From contig JADJOP010000042.1 of the NCBI GenBank assembly GCA_016713735.1, positions 170,546 through 234,545 on the forward strand: a stretch of 64,000 bases of DNA, in the 5' to 3' direction. Source of the DNA: Bryobacterales bacterium (lineage in GTDB: Bacteria; Acidobacteriota; Terriglobia; Bryobacterales; Bryobacteraceae). Shown here piece by piece: positions 8,951 to 17,702 of this stretch. The translations under genes were made by a program, and so were the position numbers. The notes beneath the pieces were generated by a model. It searched no databases and had not been told where the DNA came from. It was given only the letters and a program-made list of their open reading frames with translations. Each line of letters opens with the position of its first letter. The stretch's first letter is position 1.

Positions 8951-10119
8951 TGAAGCCGGTTGCCATCCTGGGCGGAGGGCCGGCCGGGGCGACGTGCGCC
9001 GAAGGACTGGCCGCCGCCGGGATGAAGGTGGTGGTGCTGGACGAGAAGATGGCGTGGGAGAAGCCTTGCGGGGGAGGCATCACGCACAAGGCGTATCGGA
9101 AGTATCCCTACCTTCTGGAAAACGACACGCCCAAACAGCACATCACGAACACGGTGTTGATGGCGCCGAAGGCGGGCGATGCGCAACTGGCGATGGAGCA
9201 TCCGCTGCTGATCTATTCGCGGTATGAGCTGAACGACATGCTGCTGCGGCGGGCCAGCGCGGCGGGGGCGCAACTGGAAAAGACGCGCGTGTTGGAGATT
9301 GAGCGGGGCGACGGGGACTGGCGCATCCGCACCAAGGGCGGGACGATCGAGGCGAGCTTTTGCGTGGTGGCGACGGGGGCGCGGAATCCGCTGCGGCAGG
9401 TGGGCACGGAGTTCACCGCCGAAGACACGATGTGCGCGCTGGGCTATTACGTGGAAGGCACGCGCGAGAGGATCGATATTCAGTTTCTGCCGCAGTTTGA
9501 AGGCTACATCTGGGTGTTTCCGCGGTGCGGGCATCTGTCGGTGGGGATTTGCGGAAAAGGAGTGGCGACTCCGGTATTGCGTCAGTGGCTGGAAGAGTGG
9601 ATGACGAAGAACGGCTACCAGTGGCAGGGGCAGCGGTTCTACGCGCACCTGATTCCGTCGCTGCGGTCGCAGGCGTTGTTGGAGAACCGGGTGGCGGGCG
9701 AGGGGTGGCTGGCGGTGGGCGATGCGGCGGGGCTGGTGGATCCGATCACGGGCGAGGGGTTGTATTATGCGATCCGGTCAGGCGACCTGGCGAGCCAGAT
9801 CCTGTTGAACGATGCGCAGGCCCCGGGGGCGAAGGCGGAGGCGTACCGGCAGTTGCTGAAGGCGGACTTTTTAGATGATTTGTATATTGCCAGCCGGCTG
9901 GCGCACCGGTTCTACACGGGGAATTTTGTCTTTGGACAGGTGACCGACCGGATGGTGCAGTTTGTGCGGCGGAGCGAGACGTTCCGGCACCTGGTGCGGG
10001 ATTTGTTCAGTGGGGCGCAGCCGTACACGGGGCTGCGGGAGCGGGTGTGGGGGAACTTCCGGCGGAGCGGGTGGGAGTTGGTGTTTCCGCAAGAGCAGGC
10101 TGTGCCGCAGGAGCCGTAG
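8950..10119 (+). CDS. Geranylgeranyl reductase family flavoprotein
   Basis: FAD-dependent oxidoreductase of 389 residues. The N-terminal Rossmann motif is AILGGGPAGATCAEGLAAAG. It is followed by the family signature KPCGGGITHKAY, the central VVATGARNPLR, and the FAD-binding GDAAGLVDPITGEGLYYAIRSG. Such enzymes saturate isoprenoid chains of quinones, lipids or (bacterio)chlorophyll side chains. A quinone or polyprenol role is more likely here because no pigment genes are visible. The start ATG overlaps the stop codon of the upstream lipoprotein gene (TAATG), implying translational coupling. A longer reading frame exists upstream in the same phase but lies inside the lipoprotein gene. Confidence 0.85.
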   Translation: MKPVAILGGGPAGATCAEGLAAAGMKVVVLDEKMAWEKPCGGGITHKAYRKYPYLLENDTPKQHITNTVLMAPKAGDAQLAMEHPLLIYSRYELNDMLLRRASAAGAQLEKTRVLEIERGDGDWRIRTKGGTIEASFCVVATGARNPLRQVGTEFTAEDTMCALGYYVEGTRERIDIQFLPQFEGYIWVFPRCGHLSVGICGKGVATPVLRQWLEEWMTKNGYQWQGQRFYAHLIPSLRSQALLENRVAGEGWLAVGDAAGLVDPITGEGLYYAIRSGDLASQILLNDAQAPGAKAEAYRQLLKADFLDDLYIASRLAHRFYTGNFVFGQVTDRMVQFVRRSETFRHLVRDLFSGAQPYTGLRERVWGNFRRSGWELVFPQEQAVPQEP

Positions 10120-10180
10120 GGGCCGGCTCAGCCGGTTTTTCGCGGCCCTGGCGCGAGAGGATGTGGAACTTCGAGCGGAG

Positions 10181-10216
10181 GAGGACCGCTCCCTTACGGT
10201 CGCGGCCCGTTACGGG
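10181..10216 (+). repeat. Intergenic palindromic-type repeat, copy 1
   Basis: GACCGCTCCCTTACGG followed by TCGCGGCCCGTTACGG. A related sequence lies at 22003-22040. The short inverted CCGTAA / TTACGG units suggest a REP-like dispersed element. Confidence 0.45.
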
Positions 10217-10302
10217 GTGTGCGTAGCGGACGAGGCGCAATGGTGGTCGGAGGGTTGGGGGGCGATGATGGGAGCAGAGGACAGGTTTGGGTTGGAGATC
10301 CT

Positions 10303-11574
10303 ATGAACACGAGCAAATCAGAGCAGCTATTGGAGCGGGCGCGGTTGACGATTCCGGGCGGGGTGAACTCGCCGGTGCGGGCGTTCAAGGGCGTGGGCGG
10401 GACGCCGCGGTTTATTGCGCGGGGTGAGGGTTCGCGGCTGATCGATGCCGATGGGAACTCGTATATCGACTATGTCTGTTCGTGGGGGCCGTTGCTGCTG
10501 GGACACCGGCCGCAGATGGTGATTGACGCGCTGCGCGAGGTGCTCGAGACGGGGACGAGTTTTGGCGCGCCGACGGAGCGGGAGATCGACCTGGCGGAGT
10601 TGATTCGCGAGCTGATGCCGTCAATGGAGATGGTGCGGCTGGTGAATTCGGGCACCGAGGCGACGATGAGCGCGCTGCGGCTGGCGCGCGGCTTCACGGG
10701 GCGCGACCTGTGCGTGAAGTTTGAGGGCTGCTACCACGGCCACGTCGATTCGCTGCTGGTGAAGGCGGGCTCAGGCGTGGCGACGTTGGGGTTGCCCGAT
10801 GCGGCGGGTGTGCCGAAGGCGTTTGCCGAGACGACAATTGCGCTGCCGTTCAATTCGATTGCGGCGGTGGAGGCGACGTTTGCCAAGCATGGCGACCAGA
10901 TCGCTTCGGTGATTGTGGAGCCGGTGGCGGGCAACATGGGCTGCGTGCCTCCGGCGCCGGGGTTCCTCGAAGCGCTGCGGGCGTTGTGTACGAAGCACGG
11001 CGCGCTGCTGACTCTGGATGAGGTGATGACGGGCTTCCGCGTGGCGCGGGGCGGGGCGCAGGCGCGCTATGGGATCAAGCCCGACCTGACGACGATCGGC
11101 AAGGTGATCGGCGGCGGGCTGCCGATTGCGGCCTATGGCGGGCGGCGCGACATCATGGAGAAGATTGCGCCGGTGGGTCCGGTGTATCAGGCCGGGACGT
11201 TGAGCGGGAATCCGCTGGCGGTGGCGGCGGGGCTGGCGATGCTGGGGCACCTGAAGGCGCACCCGGAGGTGTACGACGTGTTGGAGGCGCGCTCGGCGCA
11301 GTTGTGTGCGCATGTGCCGGAGGGGATCACGGTGAACCGCGTGGGGGCGATGTTCACGATGTTCTTCACGCCGGAGCCGGTGACCGATTACGAGACGGCG
11401 AAGAAGAGCGACACGGCGCGGTTTGCGAAGTTCTTCCACTTCCTGCTGGAAGGCGGGGTGTATCTGGCGCCGTCGCAGTTTGAGGCGGGCTTTGTGTCAG
11501 CGGCCCACAGCGAGGCCGACATCAAACATACGGTGGATCGTGTGGCGGAGTTCTTCGCGAGCGAGCGGCGCTGA
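10303..11574 (+). CDS. hemL: Glutamate-1-semialdehyde 2,1-aminomutase
   Basis: PLP-dependent enzyme that converts glutamate-1-semialdehyde to 5-aminolevulinate in the C5 pathway of tetrapyrrole synthesis, in the cytosol. It has 423 residues, normal length. The PLP lysine is K267 in TTIGKVIGGGLPIAAYGG. LVNSGTEATMSALRLARG and CYHGHVDSLLVKAGSG bind the cofactor phosphate and substrate, and LTLDEVMTGFR carries the conserved aspartate. The ATG at 10303 follows a plausible GGAGATC ribosome site; the frame is open further upstream but through repeat sequence. The 3' end overlaps the convergent gene at 11522-12064. Confidence 0.95.
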   Translation: MNTSKSEQLLERARLTIPGGVNSPVRAFKGVGGTPRFIARGEGSRLIDADGNSYIDYVCSWGPLLLGHRPQMVIDALREVLETGTSFGAPTEREIDLAELIRELMPSMEMVRLVNSGTEATMSALRLARGFTGRDLCVKFEGCYHGHVDSLLVKAGSGVATLGLPDAAGVPKAFAETTIALPFNSIAAVEATFAKHGDQIASVIVEPVAGNMGCVPPAPGFLEALRALCTKHGALLTLDEVMTGFRVARGGAQARYGIKPDLTTIGKVIGGGLPIAAYGGRRDIMEKIAPVGPVYQAGTLSGNPLAVAAGLAMLGHLKAHPEVYDVLEARSAQLCAHVPEGITVNRVGAMFTMFFTPEPVTDYETAKKSDTARFAKFFHFLLEGGVYLAPSQFEAGFVSAAHSEADIKHTVDRVAEFFASERR

Positions 11575-12064
11575 GCAGGAGCCAGGCGGAGAGGCCGCAC
11601 AGGGCGGCGAAGCCGGAGAGGCTCCAGAGGACTACGCGGCGGCGGGTTTCGGCGGGGAGTTCGCGCGGCGTGAAGGAGAGGCGTTCGTCGAAGGCGACGG
11701 CGACTTTGACGCGGACCGAAGCCGAGCCGCGGCCTTCGAGGCGGTTATCGAGCAGCACCTGATATTGGCCGGGCGTGGTGACGGTGTAGCGGAAACTGCC
11801 TTGTGGGGAGAAGGACGAGGCGGCCAGCACGCGGTGGCTTTCGCCTCGGCTGAAGCGGTCGACGTCGGCGCTGGTCATGAGGACGACGCGGACGGCGGAC
11901 TGGCCTCGTGTGACGCGGTGAGAGACCTCGATGGTGGCGGCGCGCTGCTGAAGGTCGAGGCGGATGGAGCGCCATTGGGAGCGGGGGATGGTGACGTCGT
12001 CGTCGAAGAGGGTGGTGCGTTCGACGGGGGCGGCGGCGAGGAGGAGCAGCAGCAGGGCGGTCAT
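11522..12064 (-). CDS. Hypothetical exported, membrane-anchored protein
   Basis: About 180 residues. A signal peptide (MTALLLLLLAAAPVE) is followed by a beta-rich domain: IEVSHRVTRGQSAVRVVLMTSADVDRFSRGE, then FRYTVTTPGQYQVLLDNRLEGRGSASVRVKVAVAFDE. That last stretch resembles GOLD/PPC-type beta sandwiches. One transmembrane segment (VVLWSLSGFAALCGLSAWLLLSAA) lies at the C-terminus. No function is assigned. Its last 18 codons overlap the end of hemL on the opposite strand, an unusual 53-bp convergent overlap. The ATG at 12064 is chosen because it gives a clean signal peptide; longer starts have none. Confidence 0.6.
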   Translation of the reverse strand: MTALLLLLLAAAPVERTTLFDDDVTIPRSQWRSIRLDLQQRAATIEVSHRVTRGQSAVRVVLMTSADVDRFSRGESHRVLAASSFSPQGSFRYTVTTPGQYQVLLDNRLEGRGSASVRVKVAVAFDERLSFTPRELPAETRRRVVLWSLSGFAALCGLSAWLLLSAARSRRTPPHDPPYV

Positions 12065-12105
12065 CGCAGCGGGAGCGAGGCAGGCAGCAAGGCCCTGGCC
12101 CGCAC

Positions 12106-12111
12106 TACAAT
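12106..12111 (+). promoter_or_regulatory. -10-like hexamer TACAAT
   Basis: TACAAT ends 7 nt before the ATG at 12119. The earlier in-frame ATG at 12110 is partly inside this box, so the box favours 12119 as the start. Confidence 0.4.
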
Positions 12112-12118
12112 GAAATTC

Positions 12119-13042
12119 ATGGATGACAGTATTGCACATCCAGGATGGGGGGCAACTCCAGTGGATTTGCCCGCCTGGAAGTCCTGGTTGTCGGCGTTGA
12201 GCGCGATTCTGCTGGCCTTGTTGTTTCTGGCGTCGGGGGTGTGGAAGATCACCGACCCGCTGGGATGGGCGGCGCGGATTGTGCAGATGCAGTTGCCTGC
12301 GCAGTTGAGCGTGCCGCTGGCGCTGGGGGTGGGCGCGGCGGAGACGTTCGCGGCGGCGCTGTTGTTTGTGCCACGGTTCCGGCGTTGGGGAGCGCTGCTG
12401 GCCGGGGCGCTGCTGGTGGTGTTCATGGTCTACGTGGCCGCTTATTACAACGTGCTGCGGGGCGAGGACTGTTCGTGCTTTCCGTGGTTGAAACGCAGCG
12501 TGGGTCCGGGGTTCTTCATCGGCGATGGGTTGATGCTGGTGGGTGCGTTTTTCGCGTGGAAATGGGGCTCACCGGCGCATAGCTTGAAGAGCGCGGCGCT
12601 GGTGTTAGCGGCGATTGCGGTGTTCACGGGGGCGAGCTACGGGTTCGCGGTGTTCCAGCAGACGGGGCTGGCGGCGCCGGAGAGCGTGCTGGTGGAAGGC
12701 AAGCCGTATTCGCTCGCGCAGGGGCGGGTGTTTGTGTATTTCTTCGATCCGGAGTGCATGCACTGCTTTGAGGCGGCGCAGCGGATGAAGACGTACAAGT
12801 GGGTGGGGGCGAAGGTGCTGGTGGTGCCGACGCGGTTGCCGGAGTTTGCCGGGCAGTTCCTGAACGACACGGGGCTGAAGGCGCCGGTGACGACGGATGC
12901 GGCGAAGCTGCGGGAGATTTTCAAGTTCAACGACCCGCCGTATGCGGTGGCGTTGGAGCACGGGCGGCAGAAGGCAGCCTTCATCGCGTTTGATGAGAAG
13001 ACGCCGGTGGAGGGGTTGCGGGCGTTGGGGTGGGTGGAGTAA
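12119..13042 (+). CDS. MauE/DoxX-like membrane protein fused to thioredoxin-like domain
   Basis: About 307 residues. The first 190 residues hold four or more transmembrane helices (LSALSAILLALLFLASGVWKI, LSVPLALGVGAAETFAAALLFV, GALLAGALLVVFMVYVAAYY), with the conserved G-E-D-C-S-C-F between helices as in MauE/DoxX proteins. A further helix near residue 195 (ALVLAAIAVFTGASYGFAVF) is followed by a thioredoxin-like domain with the C-x-x-C motif FDPECMHCFEAAQRM. This architecture suggests passage of reducing equivalents or disulfide exchange across the membrane. The redox partner is unknown. The gene diverges from the exported protein at 11522-12064. Confidence 0.75.
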   Translation: MDDSIAHPGWGATPVDLPAWKSWLSALSAILLALLFLASGVWKITDPLGWAARIVQMQLPAQLSVPLALGVGAAETFAAALLFVPRFRRWGALLAGALLVVFMVYVAAYYNVLRGEDCSCFPWLKRSVGPGFFIGDGLMLVGAFFAWKWGSPAHSLKSAALVLAAIAVFTGASYGFAVFQQTGLAAPESVLVEGKPYSLAQGRVFVYFFDPECMHCFEAAQRMKTYKWVGAKVLVVPTRLPEFAGQFLNDTGLKAPVTTDAAKLREIFKFNDPPYAVALEHGRQKAAFIAFDEKTPVEGLRALGWVE

Positions 13043-13058
13043 GGCCGCCGGGCGGCGT

Positions 13059-14269
13059 TCATTCCAAAATCAGACGCATCTGTCTGAAATCGATGGTGAC
13101 GCGTGTGGATTGGTTGAGCAGATCCATGCCGATGCGGCCGTAGTCGCGGAGGGAGCCGCCGTCGGTTTTGGCGAGGTGGATTTCGGCGGGGGCGAGGGTG
13201 AGGGCCTTGCCGCCGAGGCGGACGGGGAGCGAGGGGGCGATGAGGGATTCCACTTCGATGGTTTGGCCGACGCCGCCGACGCGGCGGGTTTCGCGCTTGG
13301 CATTGGTGAGCTGGGCGGCGAAGCGTTTGGCGAAGGGGGGCCACAGGTCGCTGGTCTCGGCGCCAGTGTCCAACTGGACGTTGAGTTCCGCTTCGCCGAA
13401 GCCGAGACGAGTGCACGGCATGAGGCCTTCGAAAGTAGAGAGTTTGGCGTGCCGGCGGGAGTGTCTGGCGAGGCGACGTCGAAGTTGCCGGTGGAGTCCC
13501 AGCGGAGGGAGCCGAGGGCGAGTTGGACGGGGAGTGCGATGCCGCCGCGTTCCTGTTGGGGGAGTTCGTCGAAGGGCTGCTGATCGTCGCCGAAGATCAT
13601 GAAGGGGACGTGTTCGATGAGGCAGCCGCCGATGGCCAGCGTGCGGGCGATGGCGAGGCGGAAGGCGACGGCGCCGCCGGTGGCGGTGGACACCTGCGCG
13701 TTGGGCGATTCGATGGTCATGCCGAGGCGGCGGGCTTCGGATTCGGTGGTGAGCGAGAAGTTGGCGCCGGTGTCCCAGAAGTAGCGGGCGGGTTGGCCGT
13801 TCACGGTGATGGGGACGATGAGTTTGCCGGGGGCGGCGCACTGGAGGCGGGTGGGGCGGATGCGGCGGGGGCGGAGGCCGGGGTGGCGGGCGAGGGCGCC
13901 GAAGAGGGCGGAGGCGTTTTGGAAGTCGGGGCGGTTGGGGGCGAGGCGCTGGGCGGCCTGGACGGAGGCGAAGGCGTTGCGCCAGCGGCCGGCGCGGGAG
14001 TAGAGGCTGATGAGGTGGGCGTGGGCTTCTATGGCGCGGGAGTGGGGATCGCCGGCGGAGCCTTCACGGGCGGCGCGGAGGAGCAGGCGTTCGGCTTCCT
14101 TGTAACGGTGCAGGGCGGCGGCGGCGGTTCCGCGCATGAGGAGCGGCGAGGCGGGCGTGACGGCTTGGGCGAGGCCGAGCCAGTCGTGGGCGTCGTAGAG
14201 GGCCTGGAGATCGGGCTGCGCCCAGGCGGCGGGGGCGAGCAGGGCGGCGAAGTGGCGGCGGGTGATCAC
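13059..14269 (-). CDS. Retropepsin-like aspartyl protease with two DTG domains, frameshift near 13450
   Basis: Exported protein starting VITRRHFAALLAPAAWAQ. A tetratricopeptide-like helical region (about residues 20-130: AAAALHRYKEAERLLLRAA, ISLYSRAGRWRNAFASVQAAQRLAP) precedes two aspartyl protease units. The first contains YFWDTGANFSLTTESEARRLG. The second, after a one-base shift around 13440-13460, contains NVQLDTGAETSDLWPPFAKRF and ends GRIGMDLLNQSTRVTIDFRQMRL. Without the shift the second catalytic unit would be lost. With it the gene encodes a single-chain, two-domain retropepsin-like protease. The GTG start at 14269 overlaps the TGA of the upstream gene (GTGA), indicating coupling. Confidence 0.75.
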
Positions 14270-15178
14270 GCCAGTTCCTTGACGGGGATGGTGAAGGCGA
14301 CGGTGTTGACGACGCCGAGGCGCTGGAACTGGACCCAGACGCGGTAGGTGCGGGCGCGCGGGAAGAGCACGTTGAATTGGACTTGGGGACGGACGGTTTC
14401 GGTAGGGTAGGCGTAGAGCGGGTGGTCGTGGATGAGGTCGATGAGGTCGTCGGAGGCGACGAGCATGTGGCCCCAGGCGGCGAGGTATTGTTCGAGGCCG
14501 TCGTGGGGGCGGAGGGTGAACAACAGAATGCACTCATCGCCGGCAATGGGCTGCGCGGGTTGCAGGGTGAGATCGACGGTAAGGTTGGCGGCCTGCTGGC
14601 GAAGGGGCGTGGCGGGGAGCGAGGCGGGCGTGGAGGCGAAGGCTTCGGCGGGCGCGGCGGCGGTGATGAGAGAGCGGGTGAGGAATTGCGGGGTGGCGCC
14701 GCGGGGGTAACAATCGGCCACGAGGCGGTAAGCGCCGGGGCGGGGGAGGGTGGTTTGGAAGCGGAAGCGGCCGTTGGGGAGCGGGTCGGGGTGTTCGTGG
14801 GCGAAGTAGGAGAGGTCGTGGGAGACGAGGAAGAGGTGGAAGATTTTTTCGTGGATGACTTCGAAGTCGCGGGCGGGCTTGTTTGATTTCGGATCGATGA
14901 TTCCGAAATCGAACTGGGCGGGCTGGCCGGCGCGGACGGGGTGGGGCGTGGTGCGGATGTCGAAGCCGTACTCGATGTGATCGGGGAGATGGGCCGAGAG
15001 CTTCATGCCGCAGCGGGGGCATTTGCCGGGGCCGCGCTGCTTGACGTCTTTGTCCATCGGGCAGGTGAACTCGATGGGGGCGGGGCTGGGCGGTGCTGGG
15101 GCGTTGGCGGTGCGGGGGCGATTGTCCACGCGCGGCGCCCGCTGCGAGCAAAGCCAGCAATTGACGCCGCGCGTACAT
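14266..15178 (-). CDS. Exported protein with heavy-metal-binding (CxxCGM) motif, frameshift near 15135
   Basis: The mature part starts with a short metal-binding domain, EFTCPMDKDVKQRGPGKCPRCGMKL, of the type found in copper/heavy-metal efflux components. It is followed by about 230 residues of beta-rich sequence with DFGIIDPKSNKPARDFEVIHEKIFHLFLVSHDLSYFAHEHP. That histidine-rich stretch could bind metal. The signal peptide (MYARRQLLALLAAGAARG) is encoded just upstream, from an ATG at 15178, in a different frame. A one-base shift between about 15125 and 15145 would join them. Without it the protein would start at a GTG (15129) and be cytosolic, which is unlikely for this family. It starts 3 nt after the SDR stop. 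Confidence 0.72.
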
Positions 15179-15180
15179 CG

Positions 15181-15966
15181 TTACTTGGGCGGTTCGAAGG
15201 GCCAGATGCCGGTGGTGGTGAAGCCGCCGTCGACGGCGATGCACTGTCCGGTGACGTAATCCGAGCCGCGCGAGGAGAGGAAGACGGCGAGCGGGGCGAT
15301 GTCTTCGGGGGTGCCGAGGCGGGGGTTGGCCTGGCCGGAGCGGAGCCAGTCGCGCATGAACTGGGGCTTCCACATTTCGCGGTTGAGGTCGGTTTCGATG
15401 AAGCCGGGGGCGATGCAGTTGACCTGGATGTTGTAGCGGCCCCACTCGGCGGCGAGCACGCGGGTGAGTCCCCAGAGGCCCGATTTGGTGATGGCGTAGG
15501 GGGAGAGGAAGGGGAAAGCGATGAGCGAGGTGAGCGAGCCGATCATGACGATTTTGCCGCCTGTGCCGCGGTCGACCATGCGTTTGCCGAGGATCTGGGT
15601 GAGGCGGACGATGCCGTGGAGGTTGGTTTGGAGGATGAGGTTGTACTCTTCCGGCGTGTAGTCCTCAAAGCGTTTGCGGACGTTGGTGCCGGCGACATTG
15701 ATGAGGATGTCGAGGTCGGGGATCTCTTTGCAGGCCTCGTCGACCTTGTCGTTAGAGGAGACGTCGAGCGTGCGGGCGTCGGCGGAGAGGCCCTGGGCCT
15801 TGAGGGCTTCGACTTCCTGGTGGAGCTTGTCGGCTGAGCGGGCGGCGAGGATGGTGTGGGCGCCGGCGGCGGCGATTTCCTTGGCGATGGCCAGACCGAT
15901 GCCGCGGCTGGCGCCGGCGACGAGGGCGGTCTTTCCCTGAAGTGAGAAGGGGGATGGGGTAGGCAT
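15181..15966 (-). CDS. SDR family oxidoreductase
   Basis: Short-chain dehydrogenase/reductase, about 261 residues. It has the cofactor motif GASRGIG, the NAG-type motif as NVAGTN, the catalytic S-Y-K in SPYAITKSG, and the C-terminal GQCIAVDGG. It is closest in pattern to gluconate 5-dehydrogenase-like SDRs, but substrate is not assigned. The ATG at 15966 (MPTPSPFSLQGKTALVAG) is chosen over one 18 bases upstream because the upstream codons contain a TACACT -10-like box. It is the first gene of a leftward trio with the metal-binding protein and the aspartyl protease. Confidence 0.88.
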   Translation of the reverse strand: MPTPSPFSLQGKTALVAGASRGIGLAIAKEIAAAGAHTILAARSADKLHQEVEALKAQGLSADARTLDVSSNDKVDEACKEIPDLDILINVAGTNVRKRFEDYTPEEYNLILQTNLHGIVRLTQILGKRMVDRGTGGKIVMIGSLTSLIAFPFLSPYAITKSGLWGLTRVLAAEWGRYNIQVNCIAPGFIETDLNREMWKPQFMRDWLRSGQANPRLGTPEDIAPLAVFLSSRGSDYVTGQCIAVDGGFTTTGIWPFEPPK

Positions 15967-15975
15967 GAAATCGCT

Positions 15976-15981
15976 AGTGTA
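15976..15981 (-). promoter_or_regulatory. -10-like hexamer TACACT
   Basis: On the minus strand TACACT ends 9 nt before the ATG at 15966. It decides the start choice for the SDR gene. It is back to back with the TACGAT box at 16013 on the other strand. Confidence 0.4.
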
Positions 15982-16012
15982 CATCGGGGGGGACGATGAC
16001 CGCTGTGTCTGT

Positions 16013-16018
16013 TACGAT
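16013..16018 (+). promoter_or_regulatory. -10-like hexamer TACGAT
   Basis: TACGAT ends 9 nt before the ATG at 16028; no Shine-Dalgarno sequence. Confidence 0.35.
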
Positions 16019-16027
16019 GGCCCTTCT

Positions 16028-17089
16028 ATGAGGAACCTGAGCATAGCGGTGATCCCTGGGGATGGAATTGGGCAGGAGGTGATTCCTCCGGCGTTGGAAG
16101 TGTTGCGGGCGGCGGGGACGAAGTTTGGGCTGCATTTCGAGTTTGCCCATTTCGATTGGGGGGCCGAGTATTACTTCCAGCATGGGGCGATGATGCCGCC
16201 GAACGCGCTGGAGCAACTGGCGGCGCATGATGCGATTTTGCTGGGGGCGGTGGGGCATGTGGATGTGCCGGACAACATCACGTTGAACGGGCTGTTGCTG
16301 CCCATCCGGCGCGGGTTCGACCAGTATGCCAACGTGCGTCCGGCGGTGTTGTTCGACGGCGTGGATTCGCCGCTGGCGGGGCGCGCGGCGGGCGATATCG
16401 ACATGGTGGTGGTGCGCGAGAACACGGAAGGCGAGTATGCGCAGATCGGCGGGTTTTTGTATCACCATCAGCCGGAGGAGGTGGCGGTGCAGACGTCGGT
16501 GTTCACGCGGCGGGGGTGTGACCGCGTGATCCGGCACGCCTTTGAACTGGCGCGGAAGCGGAACGGGAAGAAGCGCGTGGCCTCGATCACGAAGTCGAAC
16601 GCGCAGGGCTTCAGCATGGTGTTGTGGGACAAGGCGTTCCAGCAGGTGGCGGCGGAGTTTCCGGAGATTGAGACGGAGTCGCTGCTGGTGGATGCGGCGG
16701 CGATGAACTTTGTGCGGCGGCCGCACACGTTTGATGTGGTGGTGGGGTCGAACTTGTTTGGGGATATTCTGAGCGACCTGTCGGCGATTGTGACGGGGAG
16801 CATTGGGCTGGCGGCGAGCGCGAATTTGGACCCGACGCGGCGGTTTCCTTCGATGTTTGAGCCGGTGCATGGGACGGCGCCGGACATTGTGGGGAAGGGG
16901 ATTGCGAACCCGATGGCGACGGTGTTTTCAGCGGCGATGATGCTGGAGCATCTGGGCGAGGAGGAGGCGGGGCGGGCGGTGCATGGGGCGGTGGTGAAGG
17001 TGTTGGCGGGGCGGCGGGAGCGGACGGCGGATTTGGGGGGGAGTTCGACGACGGCGGCGGTGACGGAGGCGATGTTAGGGGAGCTGTAG
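16028..17089 (+). CDS. Isocitrate/isopropylmalate-family dehydrogenase (tartrate / D-malate dehydrogenase type)
   Basis: NAD-dependent beta-decarboxylating dehydrogenase of 353 residues. It begins LSIAVIPGDGIGQEV. It has LLPIRRGFDQYANVRP with the substrate-binding arginines, VVVRENTEGEYAQIGG, the lysine in SITKSNAQGFSM, and the metal-binding GSNLFGDILSDLSA. FEPVHGTAPDIVGKGIANP binds NAD. The P-I-R-R-x-F-D-Q-Y variant and the TEGEYAQIGG loop fit tartrate/D-malate dehydrogenases better than LeuB or Icd. It lies alone, divergent from the SDR gene, and no leucine genes are nearby. Confidence in the fold is high; the exact substrate is an inference. Confidence 0.85.
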   Translation: MRNLSIAVIPGDGIGQEVIPPALEVLRAAGTKFGLHFEFAHFDWGAEYYFQHGAMMPPNALEQLAAHDAILLGAVGHVDVPDNITLNGLLLPIRRGFDQYANVRPAVLFDGVDSPLAGRAAGDIDMVVVRENTEGEYAQIGGFLYHHQPEEVAVQTSVFTRRGCDRVIRHAFELARKRNGKKRVASITKSNAQGFSMVLWDKAFQQVAAEFPEIETESLLVDAAAMNFVRRPHTFDVVVGSNLFGDILSDLSAIVTGSIGLAASANLDPTRRFPSMFEPVHGTAPDIVGKGIANPMATVFSAAMMLEHLGEEEAGRAVHGAVVKVLAGRRERTADLGGSSTTAAVTEAMLGEL

Positions 17090-17127
17090 GGGGGGGAGAG
17101 CGGGGGCTGTTGGGGGCCGCAATTTCC

Positions 17128-17154
17128 TCAAAGGGCCGAACTTCGCGCCGATGA
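17128..17154 (+). promoter_or_regulatory. Sigma-28 (FliA)-like promoter upstream of cheY-cheX
   Basis: TCAA at 17128-17131, then exactly 15 nt, then GCCGATGA at 17147-17154. This differs by one base from the -10 part (GCCGATAA) of the FliA consensus and has the canonical spacing. The predicted start is near 17161, giving a leader of about 30 nt with a GGGAGG ribosome site before the ATG at 17192. The target being a CheY/CheX pair supports the assignment. Confidence 0.55.
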
Positions 17155-17191
17155 GACTTCAGGAGAAGTTCTGATCGACGAGGGAGGCCAA

Positions 17192-17563
17192 ATGGCGGTA
17201 GATGTTCTGATAGTGGACGACTCGGCGGCCATCCGGAAGATCCTGCAGCGGGTCTTGTTGCAGGCAGAGGTTCCGTTGGGCAAGGTGCACGAGGCGGGCG
17301 ATGGAGTGGAAGCGCTGGCCAAGCTGAGCCAGGAAAAGGTGGGGCTGATCCTGTCGGACATCAACATGCCGAACATGGACGGCCTGGAGTTGTTGGGGAA
17401 GCTGAAGACGACCGATGGCTTGAAGGACGTGCCGGTGGTGATGATCACGACCGAGGGCGGGCAGGCCAAGGTGTTGGAGGCGGTGAACCTGGGGGCGGCG
17501 GGGTATGTGCGCAAGCCGTTCACGGCCGAGCAGATCAAGGAAAAGCTGGTAGGGATCATATGA
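17192..17563 (+). CDS. CheY-like response regulator (receiver only)
   Basis: A 123-residue single receiver domain. It has the acid pair D9-D10, phospho-acceptor D56 (LILSDINMPNMDG), the switch threonine at 86-87 (VVMITTEGG) and conserved K108 (YVRKPF). No output domain, so it acts by protein-protein contact, as CheY does on a motor switch or another apparatus. The GGGAGG site 5 nt before the ATG supports the start. It is followed by a CheX-like phosphatase, which makes a self-contained phosphorylation/dephosphorylation pair. No CheA or receptor lies in the window. Confidence 0.9.
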   Translation: MAVDVLIVDDSAAIRKILQRVLLQAEVPLGKVHEAGDGVEALAKLSQEKVGLILSDINMPNMDGLELLGKLKTTDGLKDVPVVMITTEGGQAKVLEAVNLGAAGYVRKPFTAEQIKEKLVGII

Positions 17564-17702
17564 CCGTGCGGCGTGCCGGCGGCGGGCGCGCGGCGGTGTG
17601 CGCGCGGCCGTGTGCGCGGCGAGCGGCAGCGCAGGCTGGGCCGGGCAGGATGGAGGGCGCAGGGTGGTTCCGGAGCGCCGAATCGCAGGAGGGAGACACA
17701 GA

